Source: Syntrophaceae bacterium UBA5764
GTDB lineage: Bacteria; Desulfobacterota; Syntrophia; Syntrophales; Smithellaceae
Assembly (NCBI GenBank): GCA_002418825.1
Contig: DIEW01000025.1
Coordinates: forward strand, 43,366 to 56,947
Reading direction: 5' to 3'
Length of the DNA: 13,582 bases
This document shows positions 1 to 6,363 of the stretch, in pieces. The notes below the pieces were generated by a model that saw only the letters and a program-made list of their open reading frames with translations, had not been told where the DNA came from and did no database searches. Numbering within the stretch: the stretch's first letter is position 1; each line of letters opens with the position of its first letter. The position numbers and the translations under genes are program-made.

Positions 1-770
1 AAGACCACGGCGTGGTCTGCAACGCGATCAGTCTCGACGCGGCCAACCCTGACATTCACGACTTCATTCGGAACAAACCCGGCTCATTCGCCTTGACGCA
101 ACGCGCGATTGAAGCCACAAAAAAAGCGGGCATCCTTCTGCAGATAAACACCACGGCAATGGAATATAACATGGAATATCTGCCCGCGCTTATCGAGTTT
201 GCCGACAAATGCGGCGCAGGCATTATGCTGATGTATCAACTGGTCGCCGTGGGACGAGGCGAAAAAATAGAAAAAGCCACGTTGAAAAAAACCGCCAATA
301 AATATTTGAGCGAACTCATCTCCGAAAAACAGAAAACGGCGACAACAATCATCGAGCCGGTGGCCGGCCCCCAATATTGGCCTTATCTCCTGGAAAAATG
401 CTCCATCCGTTCCGGCCTGCCGCTTGCCCTCGCCGGTAAAGTCTTTCACGGCTGCAGCGCCGGACGCGGCTTCGTTTATATTAAAGCCAACGGCGACGTG
501 TGGCCGTGCCCTTTTGTGGAGGTCAGCGGCGGCAACGTCCGGGAAAAAAGTTTCAAAGAAATTTATTATGAAGGACAAATATTCAAGAACCTGCGCCGGA
601 GGGAAAGCAAATTAAAAGGCGCCTGCGGCAAGTGCAATTACAAAACAGTCTGCGGCGGCTGCCGGGGACGTGCACACGCCTACAGCGGCGATTACCTGGA
701 GGAAGACCCGCGTTGTTATTTACGCGAAACAAAAAAACACGGCCAAGAGAAGAACCAAACCATAAAATAA
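1..770 (+). CDS. Radical SAM/SPASM protein, NirJ/AhbD-like (5' partial)
   Basis: The reading frame is open from the first bases (codons begin at position 3), so this is the C-terminal part of a longer protein whose N-terminal CxxxCxxC radical SAM cluster motif lies outside the window. The GTG at position 12 is internal to a conserved stretch and is not a start. Counting from that codon, the middle contains HDFIRNKPGSF (16-26), an INTT strand (45-48) and VGRG (80-83), all in the style of the NirJ/AhbC/AhbD haem-maturation enzymes. The C-terminus has a full SPASM set of cysteines: C148 and C166 (with G161 giving GX4C), then C205, C208, C214 and C217 as CX2CX5CX2C, and C235 in a DPRC motif. These would bind auxiliary [4Fe-4S] clusters. 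In this family such proteins modify haem precursors or peptides using S-adenosylmethionine. The substrate cannot be read here; a role in haem or peptide modification is inference. The family call is firm. Confidence 0.9.
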   Translation, partial: DHGVVCNAISLDAANPDIHDFIRNKPGSFALTQRAIEATKKAGILLQINTTAMEYNMEYLPALIEFADKCGAGIMLMYQLVAVGRGEKIEKATLKKTANKYLSELISEKQKTATTIIEPVAGPQYWPYLLEKCSIRSGLPLALAGKVFHGCSAGRGFVYIKANGDVWPCPFVEVSGGNVREKSFKEIYYEGQIFKNLRRRESKLKGACGKCNYKTVCGGCRGRAHAYSGDYLEEDPRCYLRETKKHGQEKNQTIK

Positions 771-791
771 TTTAAGAAAGGATACTTAAAA

Positions 792-1181
792 ATGGACGGA
801 GTAAAAATGAATACCGAACAGCTGGAAGAGTTTATTCATAACCCGAACAACGAACCTTTTGTCATGCTCAATCTTCTGAAATTCAAAAAAGAAGGCGGCA
901 AGGAATCCTACGCCCGTTACCTGAAAGAAGCCAACAAATATGCGGAAGATGTCGGCGCGAAAGTTATCTTTTTGAGCCGCCCGAAAGAACTTTTAAACGG
1001 CTCGGAAGAATGGGATGTCCTGATGCTCATCCGTTATCCCTCGCGCAAGGCTTTCCTGACAATGGCCAACAACCCTGAATACTTAAAAGTTCACCGCTTC
1101 CGGGAAGAAGCACTCGAACGCGCCGTGCTGTACGCTACCGACGAAATAACCCTGCGCGAAATTCTTCCGAAAAAAGAATAG
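792..1181 (+). CDS. DUF1330-type dimeric alpha/beta-barrel protein
   Basis: This is a small 129-residue soluble protein with no signal peptide or membrane segment. The stretch VMLNLLKF near residue 24, a WD(V)LMLIRYPSR strand-turn in the middle and a following HRFREEALE helix match the DUF1330/NIPSNAP-like dimeric alpha-beta barrel family, whose biochemical role is mostly unknown. The start at 792 has an AAGGA element at 778-782, about 9 bases upstream. A second in-frame ATG at 807 has GGAG at 798-801, 5 bases upstream, and could be the true start, giving 124 residues. It follows the radical SAM gene after 21 bases on the same strand and is probably co-transcribed with it. This does not by itself tie the two functions together. 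The family call is fairly sure; function is unknown. Confidence 0.8.
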   Translation: MDGVKMNTEQLEEFIHNPNNEPFVMLNLLKFKKEGGKESYARYLKEANKYAEDVGAKVIFLSRPKELLNGSEEWDVLMLIRYPSRKAFLTMANNPEYLKVHRFREEALERAVLYATDEITLREILPKKE

Positions 1182-1182
1182 A

Positions 1183-1224
1183 ATACCTGCTGGAAATTAT
1201 TTTTTAATCAATAAATACAGGTAT
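1183..1224. terminator. Possible bidirectional terminator hairpin between convergent genes
   Basis: The 7-base arms ATACCTG (1183-1189) and CAGGTAT (1218-1224) form an exact inverted repeat around a 28-base A/T-rich loop. It lies at the junction of the convergent DUF1330 gene and mltA. CCTTTTT follows on the plus strand, and a T-rich stretch follows on the minus strand after a few bases. The long loop makes this a weak hairpin, and part of it lies inside the 3' end of mltA, so the call is tentative. Confidence 0.3.
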
Positions 1225-2378
1225 CCTTTTTCCTTTAGGCTGCCGGCGGTGGCCCGCGCCTTTTCGCCAAAGCCGCAGAACAAATCAACACGGGCGGGAC
1301 CCTTGATGGCGGAACCCTTGTCCTGGCTGAGCACAAAACGCGAAAACTCAATCCGGCGCAGAATATTTCCCTGTTCGTCAAAAGCAGGTTTGCGCAGACG
1401 AATAAAGGCCAGGGCACCCTGAGGGAAAAATTCCGGATCAGTGGCAATAGACCTGTCCGGCGTTACCGGCTCGCCCAGCGAGCCAACCGGCTCACCTTCG
1501 GCAAAGCGAAAAAAAATATATCTTTCGTTGTGACTGAAAATTTTTAAGATTTCTTCGTCACTCTTCCGCTTCATGAATTTTTTGAAATTGAGATAAGACG
1601 CTTCCGCGCCGCTGATTTTTCCTTCGTCGAGCATAAACCGCGTAGCCGAACGGAAAGGCCGGCCGTTATTTTGCGCATAGGTAACAGTTATCAGCGTGCC
1701 GCCCTCCAGTTTCACCTTGCCGGAACCCTGAATATGCAGGGAAAACAGCTCCACAGGATCATTCACCCAGATAAGTTCGATGCCCTTGCCGCGCAGCGCA
1801 CCGCCCATATCAATTTCCGCGCGGCTGTAGTAAGGAACAAATTCGTCGCCCTCCATCCGGCCGATTATATTGCCGCCATCCTCCGTCGGCCTGACCAGCA
1901 AATCGGGCGGCGGGCGATAAAGGGGATATTTGTGCTCATCCGTGGGGGAAAAAGAGCCTTCCAGAAGCGGTTCGTAATAGCCGGTAAAAAGCGCCTTTCT
2001 GTCTGCAGCAGCACCTGTCGCCAGATAAACATCAAAGTCGGCGATTATGTTTTTTTTCAGTTCATCCGCGCTTGGGCATTGACGCACAACTTCGTTAAAC
2101 GCAATGAGAGTTTCTTTCAGTTTCGCCGCATCGACCAGTCTGCCCGCTACGCGGTAAACTTTGTCCTTCCCGGCGTTTTCGTAATAATTAATGCTCCGGT
2201 AAATAGCCGTTTCCAACAGGGCAAAATCAAGGTCGTCGGCAAACTGTATTTCTGAGGCGTCAACGGGATGAAAAAAATCGAGTTCCTTCGAAGGAGCAAC
2301 GTGCGGAACGGCGCGCACGCAGCCGGCAAAAAAGGCGAGAATCAGCGCCAGGCGCAGAAAGGTGAAAAATAATTTCAT
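1197..2378 (-). CDS. mltA: Membrane-bound lytic murein transglycosylase A (MltA), lipoprotein
   Basis: This 393-residue protein cleaves the beta-1,4 glycosidic bond between MurNAc and GlcNAc in peptidoglycan, leaving a 1,6-anhydro end. The ATG at 2378 is preferred over an upstream TTG at 2408 because it starts directly before a hydrophobic signal (residues 2-19) ending in FAGC. That gives a lipoprotein Cys at 20 followed by Val, compatible with outer-membrane sorting. It then shows the MltA-domain motifs GYYEPLLEGS, WVNDPVELFSLHIQGSGK and NGRPFRSATRFM, and a C-terminal 3D domain with QDKGSAIKGP and RVDLFCG. The aspartates at 353 and 365 correspond to the conserved acid residues of the family; E. 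coli MltA uses an Asp in this motif as its single catalytic acid. The start ATG overlaps the stop of the acetyltransferase gene (ATGA, 2375-2378), which implies translational coupling as the last gene of the nadK-recN operon. Confidence 0.93.
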   Translation of the reverse strand: MKLFFTFLRLALILAFFAGCVRAVPHVAPSKELDFFHPVDASEIQFADDLDFALLETAIYRSINYYENAGKDKVYRVAGRLVDAAKLKETLIAFNEVVRQCPSADELKKNIIADFDVYLATGAAADRKALFTGYYEPLLEGSFSPTDEHKYPLYRPPPDLLVRPTEDGGNIIGRMEGDEFVPYYSRAEIDMGGALRGKGIELIWVNDPVELFSLHIQGSGKVKLEGGTLITVTYAQNNGRPFRSATRFMLDEGKISGAEASYLNFKKFMKRKSDEEILKIFSHNERYIFFRFAEGEPVGSLGEPVTPDRSIATDPEFFPQGALAFIRLRKPAFDEQGNILRRIEFSRFVLSQDKGSAIKGPARVDLFCGFGEKARATAGSLKEKGYLYLLIKK

Positions 2379-2833
2379 AATTCCATAATCATCGCTGTTT
2401 CGTCGCAATAATCAGGATACTTGGAACAGCGGAAGCAATCCGACCAAATCTTCTCCGGCAGAGTGGCGCGGTCTACTTCACGAAACCCCAGCCGGGCAAA
2501 CAAATCACGCTTATAGGTAAGCGTAAATACTTTGAAAAGACCCAGCGTGATGGCCTCCGATATGCAGGCTTCCACCAGATTTTTGCCGATGCCCTTTCCG
2601 CGATAATTTTCTTCCACGCATAATGAACGTATCTCCGCCAGATTTTCCCAGATAATATTCATCGCACAAATGCCGACGACCTGCGATTTTTCCTCATCGT
2701 AATAAACAAAAAAGTCCCGCAGTGAACTATAAATATCCATCAATGAACGGGGCAGCATCTCGCCTTTTCCTGCGGAAAGATTTATCATCCGGTGGATGCT
2801 CTTCACATCGTCAATACGCGCTTTTCTCAGCAT
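2375..2833 (-). CDS. argA: GNAT acetyltransferase, short ArgA-type N-acetylglutamate synthase
   Basis: This 152-residue single-domain GNAT protein carries the acetyl-CoA pyrophosphate-binding motif RGKGIG at residues 78-83. The preceding strand is IWENLAEIRSLCV (60-72) and the following segment FTLTYKRDLFARLGF (103-117). The pattern WEnLAEiRsL and the tail with three cysteines (C133, C136, C143, ending CDETAM) are those of the short N-acetylglutamate synthases known from mycobacteria and deltaproteobacteria. Those enzymes catalyse the first step of arginine synthesis without the amino-acid-kinase domain of classical ArgA. A different amino-acid substrate cannot be excluded from sequence alone. 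Its start codon overlaps the recN stop by one base (TAATG on the minus strand), and its stop overlaps the mltA start. It therefore sits inside a coupled operon. Confidence 0.82.
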   Translation of the reverse strand: MLRKARIDDVKSIHRMINLSAGKGEMLPRSLMDIYSSLRDFFVYYDEEKSQVVGICAMNIIWENLAEIRSLCVEENYRGKGIGKNLVEACISEAITLGLFKVFTLTYKRDLFARLGFREVDRATLPEKIWSDCFRCSKYPDYCDETAMIMEL

Positions 2834-4542
2834 TACTTATTCCCAACATTTCCGCGCTTCATTTTTTTTGAACCATAAATCATTTCCCGCGCGTGTTCCC
2901 TGGTTGTTTCCGTCACATTCAAACCGCCGAGCATGCGGCTGATTTCTTCTATTCTCCGCTCCTCGTCCATTTCTTCCACAAAAGTCATCGTTCTCCCCTT
3001 AGCTACTTTTTTGGAAACGTGCAAATGTTCCTCGCCGTAACAGGCAATCTGCGGCAAATGCGTAATGCAAATTACCTGATGGTTGGCGGAAACTTCCTTG
3101 AGTTTCCTTCCCACAATTTCTGCCGTGGCCCCGCCGATACCGTTGTCCACTTCGTCAAAGATGATTGTGGCCACCGAACCGGTGCGCGAAAGAACATTCT
3201 TCAACGCTAGAACGATGCGGGACAATTCGCCGCCGGAAGCTATCTTGTTGAGCGGCTTGAGGCCTTCGCCCACGTTCGCCGCCAGATAAAATTCTATTTC
3301 ATCTCCTCCTCCGGGGCCGTAATCTTCGACTTTTTTACCGGCGGCGTCTTCCCTGAAAAGCGCCTCAAAGGAAGCATGCGGCATGTTCAATTCATGAATT
3401 TCTCGTTCCACGGCGCTTTTGAGCTTTGCCGCGGCTTTCTTTCGCTGCGCGGAAAGAGCAAGCGCTTTCTGCCTTAGATTTTCCCTGATGACTTTTTCTT
3501 CTTTTCCCAATCCTTCCAGTTCTTCCGCCACGAAAAAAACCCGTTTGAGTTCGTCTTCAATTTTCTGTTTCTGCAACAAGACGCTTTCCAGCGTGCCGCC
3601 GTGTTTGCGCTTCAGCCGGCTCAGCATTTCCAGCCGCTCGTCGATCACGACCAGCCGTTCCGGGTCAAAAAATATTTTTTTGCCGTAGTCGCGCAACGCC
3701 AGCGCCGCCTCCTGCAGCGTAATATAACCGGCTTCAACATCCGTATCGGCAAACTTCAGCGAATCATCGATATTTTTAATCTGCTTGACCTGATTCTGCA
3801 CATCCTTGAGCTTGACGCAGACAGAATCTCCGTCGCCATAGAGCAGGTTGTAGGCCTGCCCGGCCAAGTCCGCAAGCTTTTGGGCGTTGACGAGAACTTT
3901 TTTTTCAGCAGTCAGCTGATTATCCTCACCGGGCAGCGGATTAATATCCGTGATTTCTTTTAACTGAAATTTAAGCAGCTCGGTTTTCTCTTCGCGGCTT
4001 CGCCGCAATTCTTCGAGCTTATTGATCTGCGCCCTGATTTCCACATAGCGGCCGTAAACCGCCGAATATTCATTGAACAAATCAAGGCAGCCCCCGAATT
4101 CATCGAGTATACCAACGTGATTTTCCGCGTCTAAGATAACCTGATGTTCATGCTGGCCGCAGATGTTTATTAAAGATTCGCTGATGGCGGATAAATTGGC
4201 GAGAGTGGCCATTTGACCGTTAATCGAAACCTTGTTCTTGCCGCTGCGCGAAATTACCCGGCGGACAACAAGCTCATCGGAAGCGGGAAACCCCATTTCT
4301 TCAAGCTTGCGGCGCAGCCCGCCATAGGCGCTGATATCGAAAAGCGCTTCCACAACAGTCGAATCAGTCTGCGCGCGAATCATGTCGGATGTGGCGCGCT
4401 CCCCCAGAAGAAGACTCACCGCGCCGATGATAATAGATTTTCCGGCGCCGGTTTCGCCGGAAATGATATTCAGCCCCTTACCGAAGGAAACGTTCAACTC
4501 GTCAATAATGGCAAAGTTTTTAATGCTCAGGTCGTTCAGCAT
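2833..4542 (-). CDS. recN: DNA repair protein RecN (SMC-like ATPase)
   Basis: This 569-residue protein is of usual RecN length. The N-terminal ATPase lobe starts with LSIKNFAIIDELNV and has Walker A GETGAGKS at residues 29-36. A central coiled-coil arm (roughly 150-370) is rich in Glu, Lys and Leu. The C-terminal lobe has the ABC signature SGGELS (436-441), Walker B IIFDEVD with the Asp-Glu pair at 463-464, and a THLPQIA motif. RecN is a cytoplasmic SMC-family protein that gathers and holds broken DNA ends during RecA-dependent double-strand break repair. The start at 4542 has GGGAAAAG about 6 bases upstream, inside the 3' end of nadK, with which it overlaps by 23 bases. Adjacency of NAD kinase and recN is seen in several bacterial phyla. 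Often recN is LexA-controlled; no SOS box is evident before this operon. Confidence 0.97.
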   Translation of the reverse strand: MLNDLSIKNFAIIDELNVSFGKGLNIISGETGAGKSIIIGAVSLLLGERATSDMIRAQTDSTVVEALFDISAYGGLRRKLEEMGFPASDELVVRRVISRSGKNKVSINGQMATLANLSAISESLINICGQHEHQVILDAENHVGILDEFGGCLDLFNEYSAVYGRYVEIRAQINKLEELRRSREEKTELLKFQLKEITDINPLPGEDNQLTAEKKVLVNAQKLADLAGQAYNLLYGDGDSVCVKLKDVQNQVKQIKNIDDSLKFADTDVEAGYITLQEAALALRDYGKKIFFDPERLVVIDERLEMLSRLKRKHGGTLESVLLQKQKIEDELKRVFFVAEELEGLGKEEKVIRENLRQKALALSAQRKKAAAKLKSAVEREIHELNMPHASFEALFREDAAGKKVEDYGPGGGDEIEFYLAANVGEGLKPLNKIASGGELSRIVLALKNVLSRTGSVATIIFDEVDNGIGGATAEIVGRKLKEVSANHQVICITHLPQIACYGEEHLHVSKKVAKGRTMTFVEEMDEERRIEEISRMLGGLNVTETTREHAREMIYGSKKMKRGNVGNK

Positions 4543-5425
4543 TTTTTCTTTTCCCGGATCCTGAAGGTAAACCGCTCCAGCTCAGTTTGGAACGTAAAAT
4601 TTCCCAGTAACTGCGATGCGGTGAAAGAACCACTTTTACCGCGTGCCTGGATTTTTTTATCATCACGGAGTCACCGGATTTTATCTGGTAGGTTTCCTGA
4701 CCATCCAGAGTTACCGTGGCGCCTTTTTCCTGCGACCAGAGAGTTATAACCAATTCGGCTTTCTGTGGGAAAATTATCGGCCGGTTTGTCAGCGTGTGCG
4801 GACAAATGGGATTTATGATAATCAACTCTTCTTCCGGGAAAACAATCGGGCCGCCCGCGGAAAGAGAATAAGCTGTGGAACCGGTGGGAGTTGATATGAT
4901 GAGGCCATCCGCCTTATAGGTGGTAAGATACTCGCCGTTCACTTCCGTTTCCAGCTCCGTTATCCTGGAAAGGTTGCCGCGGTTGATGACCACGTCGTTA
5001 AGCGCTTCGCCTGCCCGGATAACCGAACTACCACTCTTAATCGACACGGAAAGCATCATTCTTTTTTCCACGGCAAACTTACCCTGCAGAATCAAATCAA
5101 GCGCGGCATGCATTTCATTCAGATTCACTTCGGTGAGATAGCCGAAACTGCCCATATTGATGCCGACGATAGGAACATTATAGTGGGCAATGTGACGCGC
5201 CGTGCGCAGCATCGTGCCGTCGCCGCCCAAAACAACAAGCAGCTGCACCTTTCGCGCCAGCTCGCTCCACGCGTGGACACCGGAAGCGCGCATTTTACCG
5301 GCAATTTCTTCCGCCAAAAAAACTTCCGCGCCATTTTTTTCCAGCCACTTTTTCAGCTGACCGACATGCTGGGCGATTTTCGCCTTTTCCACGTTGGCCA
5401 CCATGCCGATTTTACGGATTTTCAT
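4520..5425 (-). CDS. nadK: NAD kinase
   Basis: This 301-residue cytoplasmic enzyme phosphorylates the 2'-hydroxyl of NAD to give NADP, with ATP or polyphosphate as donor. Diagnostic motifs are in order: GGDG at 67-70 followed by TMLRTAR, the NMGSFGYL segment at 90-97, the ALNDVVI motif at 141-147, and the Gly-rich active-site block from YKADG to SAGGP at 170-193, which includes TPTGSTAYS. The ATG at 5425 is preceded by GAGG (5436-5439) at 10 bases spacing. The last 20 or so residues (after SYWEIL) form a basic tail that runs 23 bases into recN and may simply reflect the gene overlap. It heads the compact nadK-recN-argA-mltA series; the 135-base gap to the acyltransferase gene upstream leaves room for its own promoter. 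Confidence 0.96.
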   Translation of the reverse strand: MKIRKIGMVANVEKAKIAQHVGQLKKWLEKNGAEVFLAEEIAGKMRASGVHAWSELARKVQLLVVLGGDGTMLRTARHIAHYNVPIVGINMGSFGYLTEVNLNEMHAALDLILQGKFAVEKRMMLSVSIKSGSSVIRAGEALNDVVINRGNLSRITELETEVNGEYLTTYKADGLIISTPTGSTAYSLSAGGPIVFPEEELIIINPICPHTLTNRPIIFPQKAELVITLWSQEKGATVTLDGQETYQIKSGDSVMIKKSRHAVKVVLSPHRSYWEILRSKLSWSGLPSGSGKRKNAERPEH

Positions 5426-5470
5426 GGATTTTTAACCTCGAAACATGAAGCTCACTAACATAAAAATTTT

Positions 5471-5494
5471 TCCATGTCTATGGATAAATATTTA
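5471..5494. repeat. Adjacent small palindromes upstream of nadK
   Basis: Upstream of nadK, TCCAT-GTCT-ATGGA (5471-5484) is an exact 5-base inverted repeat. It is followed directly by the perfect 10-base palindrome TAAATATTTA (5485-5494). The pair lies about 45-70 bases before the nadK start, where an operator or leader structure could sit. In A/T-rich intergenic DNA such small palindromes also arise by chance. Confidence 0.3.
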
Positions 5495-5560
5495 CCGGAC
5501 AGGGCATATTTGAACAGATGGGGCGACAGAAAACCGGCCACTGATCAGAAAATAAATTGC

Positions 5561-6214
5561 TTACGGTAAAATCAGATGCGGCCGCAAAATATTTTCCAGG
5601 TTTTTTCTTTGTGATTCAAAATCGTCCTTATTCTTCAAGGGCGGCAGCGTAATATTTGAACAGAAGCGCACAGTTATTCTCGCGAAAGGTTTGGGAATTA
5701 AAAATCTATCCCAGCTGCGCGCGTACCAGGCGCGATCAGCAGTTACAAAGGCGGGAACAATAAGGGCTTCGGCTCCATGAGCTATGGCAATAGCGCCGGT
5801 TTTAACAACGCCGGCGGGGCCGCGCGGTCCGTCCAGAATATGCGCGCCCAGACCGCTTTTTTTGAGCATGTCAATCATTTCCTTCAGCGCGGCGCTACCC
5901 CTGCGGGAAGAAGAACCCCTGGCCACGGAAACACCGCCCGCTTCGACAACGCGCGTGCCGATATCGCCATCCAGGCTTCTGGAAATCATGACGCAGGGAT
6001 TATACTTTTTGTATCTGGAAAGAAAGCGAACCGCGATAAAAAACTGCTGGTGCCAAAGGCAAATCAAAACCCGTCCACCCTTTTCCAGCGTCTCCACCCA
6101 TTCAGCTTCGTTTTCCATCTTCACGCGGAAGGTCGCCGAATAAAGGCGAATCATCACGTAAAGAAAAGTACCGGCAATTCTGGTAGTGGCAATTTTTCGC
6201 AATTTCTTGAACAT
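5561..6214 (-). CDS. DUF374 lysophospholipid acyltransferase-family protein
   Basis: Starting at the ATG at 6214 this is a 217-residue protein. A longer frame from TTG at 6268 is possible, but it would cover the best promoter candidate (6240-6268), whereas the ATG has AAGGG 12 bases upstream. The DUF374 motif order is clear: LWHQQF (53-58), SRSLDGD (78-84), RGSSSRRG (99-106), DGPRGP (128-133), and then GAIAIAHGAEALIVP. This family is related to the glycerolipid/lipid A acyltransferases, with the WH segment in place of the usual HX4D catalytic pair. Members are thought to act at the cytoplasmic face of the inner membrane, and a hydrophobic N-terminal segment (about 10-28) fits that. The acyl acceptor is not known. 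It is followed by nadK after 135 bases on the same strand and is divergent from the kinase fusion at 6364. Confidence 0.88.
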   Translation of the reverse strand: MFKKLRKIATTRIAGTFLYVMIRLYSATFRVKMENEAEWVETLEKGGRVLICLWHQQFFIAVRFLSRYKKYNPCVMISRSLDGDIGTRVVEAGGVSVARGSSSRRGSAALKEMIDMLKKSGLGAHILDGPRGPAGVVKTGAIAIAHGAEALIVPAFVTADRAWYARSWDRFLIPKPFARITVRFCSNITLPPLKNKDDFESQRKNLENILRPHLILP

Positions 6215-6239
6215 GAAATGAATAATCCCTTGACTTGTG

Positions 6240-6268
6240 ACATTAGCAAAACTTTTCTTTCGAGACAA
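6240..6268 (-). promoter_or_regulatory. Candidate promoter for the DUF374 gene
   Basis: Reading on the minus strand, TTGTCT (6263-6268) and TAATGT (6240-6245) are separated by 17 bases, and the -10 is preceded by TGC like an extended -10. Transcription would begin near 6233, giving a leader of about 20 bases that includes the AAGGG ribosome site before the ATG at 6214. Match quality is moderate. Confidence 0.4.
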
Positions 6269-6280
6269 ACTAATTTTCGC

Positions 6281-6310
6281 TTGATTATCGATGTTTTTAT
6301 TGATTAGATT
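6281..6310 (+). promoter_or_regulatory. Candidate promoter for the kinase fusion gene
   Basis: TTGATT (6281-6286) and TAGATT (6305-6310) are spaced by 18 bases in the divergent intergenic region, about 55 bases before the ATG at 6364. Both hexamers are imperfect, so this is a weak call. Confidence 0.28.
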
Positions 6311-6363
6311 GTTTTCGGCATCAATAACCAGCGTTGACTAACGCAAGAGAAAGATTTTTACTT

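Noticed and set aside
2378..2408. Longer MltA beginning at TTG 2408
   Set aside because: It would place ten polar residues before a good lipoprotein signal, and the ATG at 2378 forms the ATGA overlap with the preceding gene.
6214..6268. Longer DUF374 protein beginning at TTG 6268
   Set aside because: The extra 18 residues are not typical of the family, and the extension overlaps the best promoter candidate; the ATG at 6214 fits better.
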